A stretch of DNA of 64,000 nt from JAFDCJ01 sp964527835 (GTDB taxonomy: Bacteria > Desulfobacterota > Desulfobacteria > Desulfobacterales > JAFDCJ01): the NCBI GenBank assembly GCA_964527835.1, contig CAZGNV010000004.1, positions 1 through 64,000 on the forward strand, in the 5' to 3' direction. The stretch's first letter is position 1; each line of letters opens with the position of its first letter. Shown piece after piece: positions 24,653 to 32,894 of this stretch. Made by a program: the position numbers and the translations under genes. The notes below the pieces were generated by a model. It made no database searches, was not told where the DNA came from, and worked only from the letters and a program-made list of their open reading frames with translations.

Positions 24653-26380
24653 ATGCCGATTCATAATGCCGACATTGCCGATATTTTTGATGAAATCGCC
24701 GATTACCTGGAAATCGAGGGTGAAAACCCATTTCGCATCCGGGCCTATCGCAATGCAGCGCGCACCGTGCGCGGGCTGGGGACCGAATTGAAGGACATGG
24801 TGGCCCGCGATGAGGACCTGACCGCATTGCCGGGCATCGGCAAGGAGCTGGCCGCCAAGATTCACGAGATCCTTGCCACCGGCACCGCCCGGGCGTTGAC
24901 CCGGCTGCGCCGCAAGATTCCGCCGACGCTGGTCGAAATTTTGCAATTGCCCGGGCTGGGACCCAAGCGCGTGCGCACCCTTTACCAGGACCTCAACATC
25001 CTGGACCTGGAACAGCTGGCCCGGGCGGCGCAACAGGGCAGGCTCAGAGTGCTGCCCGGCTTTGGCGCCCGAACCGAACAGCGGATTCTGGAAGCCGTCC
25101 GGCAGCATGCCGCAAGGCCGAGGCGCTTTAAAATCAGCGATGCCCGGGTCTACGTAGAGCCTTTGATTGCCTATCTCAAACAGGTCCCCGGCGTGAACCG
25201 GGTGGAGGCTGCCGGCAGTTACCGGCGCTGCCGGGAAACCATCGGGGACCTTGATATCCTGGTGACCGCTGCCGAAGGCAGCCCGGTGATGGAACGCTTT
25301 GCCGCCTATGACGAGGTGGCGGCGGTGATTTCGCAGGGGGCCACCCGGGCCAGTGTCCGGCTGCGCTGCGGGCTGCAGGTGGACCTGCGGCGGGTGGCAC
25401 CGGAAAGCTTCGGCGCCGCCTGGCAGTATTTTACCGGCAGCCAGGCCCACAATATCGCTGTGCGCCGCCTAGCCCGGCAGCAGGGGTTGAAAATCAACGA
25501 ATATGGGGTGTTCAGCGACCAGCGGCGGATCGCCGGGGAGACCGAAAAAGCAGTGTATCGGTCCGTGGGGCTGGACTGGATCGAGCCGGAACTCAGGGAA
25601 AACCGGGGGGAAATCGAGGCCTGCCGCCAAAAGCGGCTGCCGCGACTGATAGAACTGGGCGATATCAAGGGTGATCTGCACATGCACACCCGCGCTTCGG
25701 ATGGCCACCACAGCATTGAAGAAATGGCGCTGGCAGCCGGCAAACGCGGATTTGAATACATCGCCATCGCGGAGCACTCCCGGCATTTGAGCATTGCCCA
25801 TGGCCTGGACGCCCGTCGGCTGCACCAGCAGATCGATGAAATCGACGGGCTCAACCAGCGGCTCAAGGCCGTTACGATTCTGAAAAGCATCGAGGTGGAT
25901 ATCCTGGAAGACGGTCGCCTGGACCTGCCCGACGAGGTGCTGGCCCGGCTGGACCTGGTGATCGCCGCGGTGCACAGCCGGTTCAATCTGGCCCGGGACC
26001 GGCAGACCGACCGCATCCTGCGGGCCATGGATCATCCCCATTTCAGCATCCTGGCACACCCCTCGGGCCGGCTGATCAACGAGCGCGAGGCTTACGCGGT
26101 GGATCTTGAAAAAATCATCGACCATGCAGCCGCGCGTGGCTGCTTTCTGGAGCTCAACGCCAATCCCCAGCGCCTGGATCTGTCCGATATTTACTGTCAG
26201 ATGGCAAGCGAACAGGGCGTTTTGGTGGCGATCAATTCGGATGCCCACCGCAGCGATGATTTTGACAACCTGCGCTTTGGCATCGGCCAGGCCCGGCGCG
26301 GCTGGCTGGAAAAAGGCGATGTGCTCAACACCCGGCCGCTGCCGGAGTTGCTGCAACTGCTCCGGCGCACCATGGGGTAG
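24653..26380 (+). CDS. polX: DNA polymerase/3'-5' exonuclease PolX
   Basis: The 575-residue bacterial X-family polymerase acts in base-excision/gap repair. Domains in order: N-terminal 8-kDa-like helix-hairpin-helix region (ENPFRIRAYRNAARTV, LPGIGKELAAKI, LPGLGPKRVRTLY, residues 1-130), the nucleotidyltransferase palm with GSYRRCRETIGDLDILV near 190 and LRCGLQVDLRRV near 240, and a C-terminal PHP phosphoesterase from about 340 (GDLHMHTRASDGHHSIEEM, IAIAEHS, AILAHPSGR-like, INSDAHRSDDF). All expected metal-binding blocks are present. Length is normal. The start is the ATG at MPIHNADIADIFDEIADYLE. Confidence 0.93.
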   Translation: MPIHNADIADIFDEIADYLEIEGENPFRIRAYRNAARTVRGLGTELKDMVARDEDLTALPGIGKELAAKIHEILATGTARALTRLRRKIPPTLVEILQLPGLGPKRVRTLYQDLNILDLEQLARAAQQGRLRVLPGFGARTEQRILEAVRQHAARPRRFKISDARVYVEPLIAYLKQVPGVNRVEAAGSYRRCRETIGDLDILVTAAEGSPVMERFAAYDEVAAVISQGATRASVRLRCGLQVDLRRVAPESFGAAWQYFTGSQAHNIAVRRLARQQGLKINEYGVFSDQRRIAGETEKAVYRSVGLDWIEPELRENRGEIEACRQKRLPRLIELGDIKGDLHMHTRASDGHHSIEEMALAAGKRGFEYIAIAEHSRHLSIAHGLDARRLHQQIDEIDGLNQRLKAVTILKSIEVDILEDGRLDLPDEVLARLDLVIAAVHSRFNLARDRQTDRILRAMDHPHFSILAHPSGRLINEREAYAVDLEKIIDHAAARGCFLELNANPQRLDLSDIYCQMASEQGVLVAINSDAHRSDDFDNLRFGIGQARRGWLEKGDVLNTRPLPELLQLLRRTMG

Positions 26381-26408
26381 GTTACCGCAAAATGGATAAA
26401 CAAAACAG

Positions 26409-27248
26409 GTGTTCTTGTTCTATAAGCGTGGTTCTATGGATGATGGACAGTTTCGGCAGCTTCTCGACGCGTTTCATTGTTCGTGGTCCGGGTACCGCAA
26501 AGTCCGCAAAGGCGTCAAAAAGCGCATATGGCGGCATATGCAGGAGCTGGGTTGCCGCAATATCAGCGCCTATCTGGACCTGCTGAATAAAGATCCGCAG
26601 CTGCGGCGGGAATGCGAAAAACGGATGACCGTTTCCATCAGCCGGTTTTTCCGCGATCGACAACTCTGGCAGGGCCTGGAAGAAGACATTTTGCCCCATA
26701 TGATTGAAGACGAAAAGAAAACCTTGCGGATTTGGTCAGCGGGTTGTGCCCGGGGTGAAGAAGTATACAGCTTCAAGATCATCTGGGATCGCCTGCAGCC
26801 ACGATGCGATGAGCGGCCCCAGCTGCATATAACCGCCACTGATTTGCATCCGGATTATATTGCCAAGGCCCGGGCGGGAAGCTATTCCCAAAGCAGTCTG
26901 AGGGAGGTTTCCCGGGAAATTCGAGCGCACTATTTTGATCTCAGAAAAAGCGGCAGACGCTTTGAGGTGAAACCGTTTCTTAAAGAAGACATTGAGTGGA
27001 AAGTGCAGGATTTGTTCGTCCAGCCGCCCGGCGCTGTGTTTGACATCATATTTTTAAGAAACAATCTTCTGACCTACTATCAGGACGAACTTAAACAAAA
27101 GGGGTTCAGCCTGGTTGTCAAGGCTCTTGCAGCGGATGGATGGCTTATTGTCGGCGCTCATGAAAAACCGCCGGTCGGTGCGTTCAATCTCGTGCCGCAC
27201 GCCTCCATTCCATGGGCCTACCGGCATGCGAAAGGCAGGAATTCATGA
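26409..27248 (+). CDS. CheR-like protein methyltransferase
   Basis: Up to 279 residues from a GTG; an internal ATG at 26436 (MDDGQFRQLLDAF) is equally plausible. It resembles CheR: an N-terminal helical part with MTVSISRFFRDRQLWQGLEEDILPHM, the SAM motif LRIWSAGCARGEEVYSFKIIWDRL near residue 115, ITATDLHPDYIAKARAGSY, and VFDIIFLRNNLLTYY. CheR methylates glutamates of chemoreceptors, but no chemotaxis gene is nearby, so the target may be different. The usual CheR block FCRNVLIYF appears as FLRNNLLTYY. Its stop overlaps the next start (ATGA). Confidence 0.75.
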   Translation: MFLFYKRGSMDDGQFRQLLDAFHCSWSGYRKVRKGVKKRIWRHMQELGCRNISAYLDLLNKDPQLRRECEKRMTVSISRFFRDRQLWQGLEEDILPHMIEDEKKTLRIWSAGCARGEEVYSFKIIWDRLQPRCDERPQLHITATDLHPDYIAKARAGSYSQSSLREVSREIRAHYFDLRKSGRRFEVKPFLKEDIEWKVQDLFVQPPGAVFDIIFLRNNLLTYYQDELKQKGFSLVVKALAADGWLIVGAHEKPPVGAFNLVPHASIPWAYRHAKGRNS

Positions 27249-28030
27249 TTAGAGTCGGTCCGGCGGGCTCCGGGGGGCTGGGGAATCTGAAGGGCGTTGC
27301 CAGGGTAGCCGCTTTGGGGCTGGACTGCATGGAAGTCGAGTTTACCTATGGCGTGCGCATGAACCTTGAGGCCGCCCGGCAGGTCGGCGCCCTGGCCCGG
27401 GAAAAGAAAATCATACTTTCGGTTCATGCACCCTACTACATCAACCTGGCGGCCGACGACGGGCAAAAATATGAGGCCAGCTGTCAGCGCATCCTGGATT
27501 CCTGTGAGCGGGCCCATGCCATGGGAGCCCGCAACGTGGCCTTTCATGCCGGGTTTTATCAGAAAAGGACCGCCGCGCAGACATACGACCTGGTGAAAAA
27601 GGCGATCGTGGATCTGCAAAAAACCATCGTGCGCAGGAAATGGCAGGTCCGGCTGTGCCCGGAAACCACCGGCAAACCTTCCCAGTTCGGATCCCTGGAA
27701 GAGCTGCTGCAGCTAAAAAGGGAAACCGGCTGCGGCATCACCGTTGATTTCGCCCACCTTTACGCCCGCCACCGGGGTCAGATCGACTATGGCCGGATTT
27801 TAGAACAATTGCCAAGAAAATTTCATGCCCATTTTTCCGGCATCCAGTACACGGATAAGGGCGAGCGCAAACATATCAATACGACCCCCCAATTTTTTGA
27901 ACCCCTGGCCGTGCAGCTGGTGCGCCACAATCCGGAGGTCACCATCATTAACGAATCACCGCGGCCCTATGAAGATGCGCGCATGATGAAAAAAACCCTG
28001 CAGGCGCTGCAGGCAAAGCGGAAAGGGTGA
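27245..28030 (+). CDS. Endonuclease IV-like TIM-barrel protein
   Basis: About 261 residues of the AP endonuclease family 2 / xylose-isomerase-like fold. The start MIRVGPAGSGGLGN follows AGGAATTC and overlaps the cheR-like stop by 4 nt. All endonuclease IV-type metal ligands seem present: SVHAPYYINLA, AFHAGFY, CPETTGK, VDFAHLYARH, HAHFSGIQYTDKGERKHIN and INESPRPYEDA. It may repair abasic sites. It is shorter and more divergent than E. coli Nfo, so a related archaeal-type enzyme is likely. The polX gene nearby makes a DNA repair role reasonable. Confidence 0.8.
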   Translation: MIRVGPAGSGGLGNLKGVARVAALGLDCMEVEFTYGVRMNLEAARQVGALAREKKIILSVHAPYYINLAADDGQKYEASCQRILDSCERAHAMGARNVAFHAGFYQKRTAAQTYDLVKKAIVDLQKTIVRRKWQVRLCPETTGKPSQFGSLEELLQLKRETGCGITVDFAHLYARHRGQIDYGRILEQLPRKFHAHFSGIQYTDKGERKHINTTPQFFEPLAVQLVRHNPEVTIINESPRPYEDARMMKKTLQALQAKRKG

Positions 28031-28040
28031 ACCACGGTGG

Positions 28041-28529
28041 TTATGGGTGGGCTTCCGGCGGGGGTTTGCTGGCTTTTGCATCCGCCAGTTTTTTTTTAAG
28101 CGCTTCGTATTCCTCCTGGCGGTAGGATCCCAGCTCCCTGGCGTGCATGCGCCACGTTTGCAGGCAGAAATTGGCGTTGTAAAAGTCTTCTTCCAGCAAA
28201 AACTGCTCAAAACAGCGCAGGGAATCATTGACGGATTTTTCATACAGCTGCTTTTTAAAGGCGTCGTATTTGGCCTGATCAAAGGTGCCGGCATCCATGG
28301 CTGTGGTGCGCCAGACATTCAGGGCCACCCGGGCGCTGTAAAACCCATCTTTTTCCAGGGAGCGCTTGAGCCGCCACAGGGCATTGAGCGCTTCGCGCTT
28401 GAGCAGGCGCTGGCGCGCTTTTGCATCCTGGACCTGTTTTGCGCTGTCCTGGGCCTGTACGGCGGGCACCAGCAGCAACACCATCAAAGCAGCCGCCACC
28501 ATGGACCGCAGCAGAACGGAGGTTTTCAT
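28041..28529 (-). CDS. Periplasmic helical protein with two internal repeats
   Basis: About 162 residues; family not recognised. A signal peptide (MKTSVLLRSMVAAALMVLLLVPAVQA-Q) precedes a charged helical body. Two consecutive units of about 45 residues are similar: DGFYSARVALNVWRTTAMDA..YDAFKKQL and EDFYNANFCLQTWRMHAREL..YEALKKKL, sharing FY-A--L--WR and Y-A-KK-L. The start is uncertain: an ATG at 28562 gives eleven extra residues, and neither has a strong ribosome site. It is convergent with the endonuclease IV-like gene. Confidence 0.6.
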   Translation of the reverse strand: MKTSVLLRSMVAAALMVLLLVPAVQAQDSAKQVQDAKARQRLLKREALNALWRLKRSLEKDGFYSARVALNVWRTTAMDAGTFDQAKYDAFKKQLYEKSVNDSLRCFEQFLLEEDFYNANFCLQTWRMHARELGSYRQEEYEALKKKLADAKASKPPPEAHP

Positions 28530-28632
28530 AAATCGGTGGGTTGTTTTCCTGTTGATTGCCATAACCTGATCGGAATTGATGGGATTAAAAATAATTATAT
28601 AATAAAAATTTTCGTTGGTCAAAAAGCAAATG

Positions 28633-28660
28633 GGGGTCACATCTTAAAAATTAAATATTG
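28633..28660 (+). repeat. Solo RAYT-type element end
   Basis: The 28-nt sequence beginning GGGGTCACATCTTAA is identical to the left end of the RAYT element at 30226-30253 and in the same orientation. The two direct copies flank the flavin oxidoreductase gene. The inverse form occurs at 31292-31316 and 34018-34043. Confidence 0.7.
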
Positions 28661-28750
28661 ATCGATCTGTCGTTAGCATTTACCAATTCCAGATCAAACG
28701 GGTGGCCTAGCGACCTAGGGAGAATCCCATTGCCGGTGTCCAACACCGTG

Positions 28751-30058
28751 TCAGCCGATCACCGAAAAACTTGACGCGGGATTAATCTGGCGCCGGCGTG
28801 AAAAAGACCCCATGTTCAGGTGGCGCTGAATGTGTTTCAAGGGATACTGAACAGGATCGCGGTCGTGATCGTGTCCGGCTTCGACTTTTTCGATCAAGTC
28901 GGCCATCATGGCGCCTGCCACCGGCGCATTTTTATACTGGTTGCCCGAAGTTCCCACCGCCATGTAAAACCCCGGCAAATCCGATTTGTCGTAGATCGGG
29001 ATCCAGTCATCGGAACAATCATAAAGATCGACCACACCCTGCATGGTGTTGGGGACCGGCAGACCGACAATGCGCTGTGCCTTGCGCATGACCTGAATTT
29101 TCCACTGTTTGGTGAAATTTTTATTGTAGTTGTCCGGGTCATCGATCCATTCGAGGATATCGCAATCCGGGTCTTCGGATCCAACGAGAACATGATTGCC
29201 AACCTCCGGCCGGGAATAACAGCCAATGTCGCCATCTGATATCAGGATCCCGACTGCTTCGTAGTCCAACCCTGCGGGTGATGGAACGTGGGCAACTTCC
29301 TGGCGCAGGGCCCGGGTCTTGATGTGCATGCCTTTTTCAACCCCTGCCAGGCGGTTAATAACGAACGAGTGCGGACCGGCCACATTGATCACGACGGGAG
29401 CGTCGACTTTGGTTCCATCCTTGAGGGTGATTCCGGCCACCCGGCTGCCGGTTTTGCGGATATCAACCACCTCGGCATTGAAAAAAAACTTTGCACCCCT
29501 TACCTCGGCCGCCACCTGGACATTATGAGTGGAAAGCACAGGGTCCGAGATGTAGCCGGACTCGGGAACAAAGATGGCCCCCTCGATTGCTTTTCCGGTG
29601 GGCTGACCAAACCCGGCGTCCTGGGGCAGTTTGGGCGGGCCGTATTTGCGAGTGTCGATAAACGGAAATCTTTTTTGCAGCTGCGCGACGTCCAGCTGCT
29701 CGTATTCAACGCCAAGTTCGTCCAGACTGGCCATGACATTTCTCAAACCCTTGTTGCGCTCGGTTTTGACGACCAGGCAGCCGACATTAATGTATTTGGC
29801 CATGCCGCTTTCGTCTTTGACGCCAAGGTAGTTTTGCCAGTCCAGCCAGTAGAAATAACTTTCACGGGCCATCGCGACCCCTTCCGGGGTCGAGTAGTGC
29901 AGCCGGATCACCGCGCAGGAATTGGATGTCGATCCGTGACCCGCAGCGGACAGTCGGTCCACGTTTAGAGTTTGATAGCCTTTTTTGGCAAGCTCGAAGG
30001 CAATGCAGCAGCCAATTACGCCGGCGCCGATAATGATGGCATCATACTTTTCAGACAT
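28751..30058 (-). CDS. FAD-dependent amine/amino-acid oxidoreductase (DAO family)
   Basis: About 435 residues of the D-amino-acid oxidase/sarcosine oxidase-beta family. The FAD-binding Rossmann motif YDAIIIGAGVIGCCIAFELAKKGYQTLNVDR is at the N-terminus. STSNSCAVIRLHYSTPEGVAMARES, PVVINVAGPHSFVINRLAGV and FYMAVGTSGNQYKNAPVAGAMMADLIEKV fit the sarcosine/dimethylglycine oxidase group. The likely substrate is a secondary amine or amino acid, not resolved here. The ATG at 30058 has GGGAG 8 nt upstream. It is flanked by 28-nt direct repeats of RAYT-end type. Confidence 0.82.
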   Translation of the reverse strand: MSEKYDAIIIGAGVIGCCIAFELAKKGYQTLNVDRLSAAGHGSTSNSCAVIRLHYSTPEGVAMARESYFYWLDWQNYLGVKDESGMAKYINVGCLVVKTERNKGLRNVMASLDELGVEYEQLDVAQLQKRFPFIDTRKYGPPKLPQDAGFGQPTGKAIEGAIFVPESGYISDPVLSTHNVQVAAEVRGAKFFFNAEVVDIRKTGSRVAGITLKDGTKVDAPVVINVAGPHSFVINRLAGVEKGMHIKTRALRQEVAHVPSPAGLDYEAVGILISDGDIGCYSRPEVGNHVLVGSEDPDCDILEWIDDPDNYNKNFTKQWKIQVMRKAQRIVGLPVPNTMQGVVDLYDCSDDWIPIYDKSDLPGFYMAVGTSGNQYKNAPVAGAMMADLIEKVEAGHDHDRDPVQYPLKHIQRHLNMGSFSRRRQINPASSFSVIG

Positions 30059-30225
30059 TGGTGCATCTCCCATGTTGGTTTCAATGGCTTGCTGTTGTTA
30101 TCTGGTGATTTCTTCAGCTGCATGCTTGAAAATTTACAATCCATTTGCCTGATAAATACCACAAAATAAACCGGTCAGGCAAAAAAATAAGGCTTCAAAT
30201 TATTATTTTCGGGTTAAAAATGTCA

Positions 30226-31316
30226 GGGGTCACATCTTAAAAATTAAATATTGACGATTCCGGCAATTTTACCTATACACATTTTCAACATCTAAACCCA
30301 ATCTCCTCTCTTTTCAATCACGGTAAACGAAATGGCCAGGCCACTGCGTATCGAGTACCCGGGTGCCTATTATCATGTGATCAGCCGGGGCATTCATCAG
30401 GACAGGATATTTACAAACGATAGGGACAAGGAAAAGTTTCTGGAATATCTTGAAAGTGCGGCCGAGCGTTTTTTGATCATCATTCATACCTACTGTCTGA
30501 TGGATACCCATTACCACCTGCTGGTGGAAACCCCGGAAGCGAATTTAAGCGCTGCTATGCAGTGGCTCAATGTCAGCTATGCGGCTTATTTCAACCGTAG
30601 GTACGATCGGCATGGACACCTGTTTCAGGGAAGATTTAAGGCCATTTTGATTGATGCGCATGGGTACCTCAAGCATCTGTCGCGCTATATTCACTTGAAT
30701 CCGGTCAGGGCGCAGATGGTTTTGATGCCGGCCACCTACCGGTGGAGCAGCTACGGCGCCTTTATTGGCAAAGAGAAGGTGCCGTCATTTCTTGAAACCA
30801 GCCGGCTCATGTCCTATTTTGGCAGAACGCAAAAAGACGCCCGGGCGAACTACCGGGACTTTGTGGAAAAGATCGATTTTAGAACCCTTGAAAATCCGAA
30901 CGATGAGGTGACTGCGGGATTTGTACTGGGGGATGCGGATTTTGTGGACTGGATCAAAGAAACCTTTTTGTCAGATCGAAGTGACGAAAAAGAAATTCCT
31001 CAATTGAAAAAACTCAAACCCAGGGTGAGCTTGGAAAAGGTGGTCGAAGCCGTGGCGCGGGAGTTTGATTGCAACCCGGAGGCGATAAAAGCAAAGGGCC
31101 GCAAAAAAAACAAGGCCCGGGAGGTGGCGATACATATTGCCCGGGAGGTGAGCGGGATGTCCGGCAAAGATTTAGGTGCTTATTTCGGTGGGGTCAGCGG
31201 GGCTTTGATCACCATGATGCACAAGCGCATCGCCGGTGAATCCGCACGCGACAGGCGCATGCAGTGGTGGCTCGACAGGATCAGAAAGCGGATATTTAAT
31301 ATTTAAGATGTGACCC
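30226..31316 (+). mobile_element. RAYT (REP-associated Y1 transposase) element
   Basis: A transposase gene is bracketed by inverted ends: left GGGGTCACATCTTAA..AAATATT (from 30226) and right ATATTTAATATTTAAGATGTGACCC (given here as 31292-31316; its first 20 bases read ATATTTAATATTTAAGATGT). The right end lies immediately after the transposase stop. The insertion sits directly before the GGAGG of the decayed mmsA gene. Confidence 0.75.
30332..31306 (+). CDS. REP-associated tyrosine (Y1/HUH) transposase with DnaA-like C-terminal HTH
   Basis: 324 residues. The start MARPLRIEYPGAYYHVISRG is typical of RAYT. The HUH motif reads MDTHYHLLVETP near residue 65 and the catalytic Tyr is in LKHLSRYIHLNPVRAQ near 118. 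After residue 230 a DnaA domain-IV-like helix-turn-helix follows (KVVEAVAREFDCNPEAIK..NKAREVAIHIAREVSGMSGKDLGAYF). It should nick and rejoin single-stranded DNA at hairpin ends. The gene appears intact. Copies of its 3' end are found at 33995 and, diverged, at 49054. Confidence 0.92.
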   Translation: MARPLRIEYPGAYYHVISRGIHQDRIFTNDRDKEKFLEYLESAAERFLIIIHTYCLMDTHYHLLVETPEANLSAAMQWLNVSYAAYFNRRYDRHGHLFQGRFKAILIDAHGYLKHLSRYIHLNPVRAQMVLMPATYRWSSYGAFIGKEKVPSFLETSRLMSYFGRTQKDARANYRDFVEKIDFRTLENPNDEVTAGFVLGDADFVDWIKETFLSDRSDEKEIPQLKKLKPRVSLEKVVEAVAREFDCNPEAIKAKGRKKNKAREVAIHIAREVSGMSGKDLGAYFGGVSGALITMMHKRIAGESARDRRMQWWLDRIRKRIFNI

Positions 31317-31333
31317 TAAATCTGGAGGTTCTG

Positions 31334-32340
31334 ATGGATGTCCAAAACAAAATCATACCCAAAGTAAAGCTGCTGATCAATGGCCGCCGCCAGTGAGGCC
31401 TTTAAGAACTGTAAAAACACACCTATTCCGACCCGGGCACGGATTTTTTTCCGCCTCCAGGAATTGATTCGCGCAAACCTGGATCGCTTGGCGGCTTCCG
31501 TAACCGCAGAGCTCGGCAAGACCGTTGTCGACGCCAGAGGGGATGTCTTTCGCGGCCTTGAAGTCGTGGAGCATGCCTGCAGCATCGCATAGCTGCAGAT
31601 GGGCGGCTATGTTGAAAATATCGCCGGCCGGGTGGACACCTATACGATCCTGCAGCCCCTGGGGGTTTGCGCCGGGATCACGCCGTTTAACTTTCCGGGC
31701 ATGATCCCGCTGTGGATGTATCCCATGGCCATTGCCTGCGGCAACACCTTCGTGCTCAAACCTTCGGAACTGGACCCCATCACGCCGGTCAAGATCGCTG
31801 AGCTGGCACAGGAGGCCGGCATACCCGACGGGGTTGAACATCGTGCATGGTGGCAAAGATGTGGTCAACGCCCTTTGTGATCACCCGGATATCAAAGCCA
31901 TCTCCTTTGTGGGCTCTGCCCCGGTGGGCACCCTGGTTTACAACCGGGCTTCGGCGGCCGGCAAGCGGGCCCAGTGCATGATGGCCGCCAACAACCACGG
32001 GATCGTGCTGGCCGATGCCAACAAGGAACATTCCTTGAATGCGCTGGTCGGTCCTTGTTTCGGGGCCTCGGCCCAGCGCTGCATGGCGATCCACACCCTC
32101 GTGCTGGTGGGAGAGGCCAACGCCTGGCTGCCGCAGCTCGTTGAAATGGAAGGTGGCCCCGGCTAGGCAAAGGACACCGACATGGGACCTCTGATCCGCC
32201 CGGCTTCAAAGCTTGGCGATTTGGGCCCCTATGGCAAACAGGTGGTTGAATTTTACACTCAGACCAAAACGGTGACCGCGCGCTGGCCAGCGCACGATGG
32301 CGGCCCCGAAGAGGTTAATACCGCCATTACATTGAAATAG
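31334..32340 (+). pseudogene. Degenerate methylmalonate-semialdehyde dehydrogenase (mmsA-like)
   Basis: Fragments in three frames spell an aldehyde dehydrogenase. It starts MDVQNKIIPKVKLLINGRRQ (31334) and hits TGA. Then come PIPTRARIFFRLQELIRANLDRLAASVTAELGKT (to TAG at 31590), GRVDTYTILQPLGVCAGITPFNFPGMIPLWMYPMAIACGNTFVLKPSE, a frameshift near 31845, and IVHGGKDVVNALCDHPDIKAISFVGSAPVG to TAG at 32164. The remnant ends YGKQVVEFYTQTKTVTARW. The catalytic Cys region survives as FGASAQRCMA. Stops, a frameshift and a large deletion before the C-terminus make it non-functional. It would have acted in valine or beta-alanine breakdown. Confidence 0.85.
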
Positions 32341-32381
32341 TTTGCAGCAGGCCAAATCGGATAACGTGGCCTTTTTTTATA

Positions 32382-32468
32382 GCCTATGAAATCCAGCCGT
32401 CGCTGACCATCAGCGACGATGAGCTTGATCAAGTCTTGGCGGCTATCAAGAAGGTCATGGATACCTGA
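32382..32468 (+). pseudogene. C-terminal remnant of a class III aminotransferase
   Basis: The frame from 32382 reads AYEIQPSLTISDDELDQVLAAIKKVMDT and stops at TGA (32466-32468). This matches the conserved end of class III (omega-amino acid/GABA-type) aminotransferases. Nothing of the upstream gene remains. Together with the mmsA remnant it suggests a lost beta-alanine or valine catabolic operon. Confidence 0.55.
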
Positions 32469-32605
32469 ACAAAACCAGGCTATTCTGAAAATGGGTTTTT
32501 TGGGTCATTTTCAGTGTCATTATCCTGAACGTCCGATGCAAATTTCCATATATGAACACATCCTTTTCGCTTGACATTTCCATTTACGCACTTTAGGGTG
32601 TCTCC

Positions 32606-32695
32606 ATGATTAATGAACGGCAAAATACCCTTACTTATTCACCGGGCAACTGGTGGTGGCTCAACTCTGATCGGGAGGCGAGCCTGCCAGGATAG
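32606..32695 (+). CDS. trpL: trp operon leader peptide (TrpL-type)
   Basis: A 29-residue open frame starting MINERQNTLTYSPG and containing three consecutive Trp codons (TGG TGG TGG at 32651-32659, in NWWWLN), ending in TAG at 32693. A purine-rich AGGGTG precedes the ATG. Tandem Trp codons followed by competing hairpins and a terminator are the hallmark of ribosome-mediated trp attenuation. It lies just upstream of trpD, whose product makes a tryptophan precursor. The gene is too short for routine ORF calling. Confidence 0.88.
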   Translation: MINERQNTLTYSPGNWWWLNSDREASLPG

Positions 32696-32717
32696 CTGAA
32701 AAAAAATAAAAACCAAT

Positions 32718-32803
32718 AAACCGCGGGCACCTCCAACAAGGTCCCGCGGTTTTGATTTGATATTGCAGCGGCCGTGGGACCGAAAGTCCCGCGGCTTTTT
32801 TTT
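32718..32803 (+). promoter_or_regulatory. Tryptophan attenuator (competing hairpins and intrinsic terminator)
   Basis: Four complementary segments are visible. Segment 1 is AAACCGCGGG (32718-32727), segment 2 CCCGCGGTTT (32743-32752, with GGT in front), segment 3 GCCGTGGGAC (32771-32780) and segment 4 GTCCCGCGGC (32786-32795). Segments 1:2 and 3:4 pair. GGTCCCGCGG (32740-32749) also pairs with segment 3 (CCGTGGGACC) as an antiterminator. Stalling at the Trp codons of the leader peptide would free segment 2 and favour 2:3, allowing transcription into trpD. Confidence 0.85.
32771..32803 (+). terminator. Intrinsic terminator of the trp attenuator
   Basis: Stem GCCGTGGGAC / GTCCCGCGGC with a CGAAA loop (one G-U type pair), followed by an uninterrupted run of eight T (32796-32803). 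It lies between the leader peptide and trpD. Confidence 0.88.
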
Positions 32804-32894
32804 GGGGGAGAGGGTTCAGCTTCACCCCGAGTCGATTTTAACGCTAAACGGAGGCCTGATTTTAGAAAATTTTTAACCAATGGAGGAAAACACC

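Noticed and set aside
32571..32599. TTGACA at 32571 as the promoter of the trp leader
   Set aside because: The only -10 at proper spacing is TAGGGT, and it would put the start at the leader ATG; the ribosome-like AGGGTG overlaps it. Not supported well enough to annotate.
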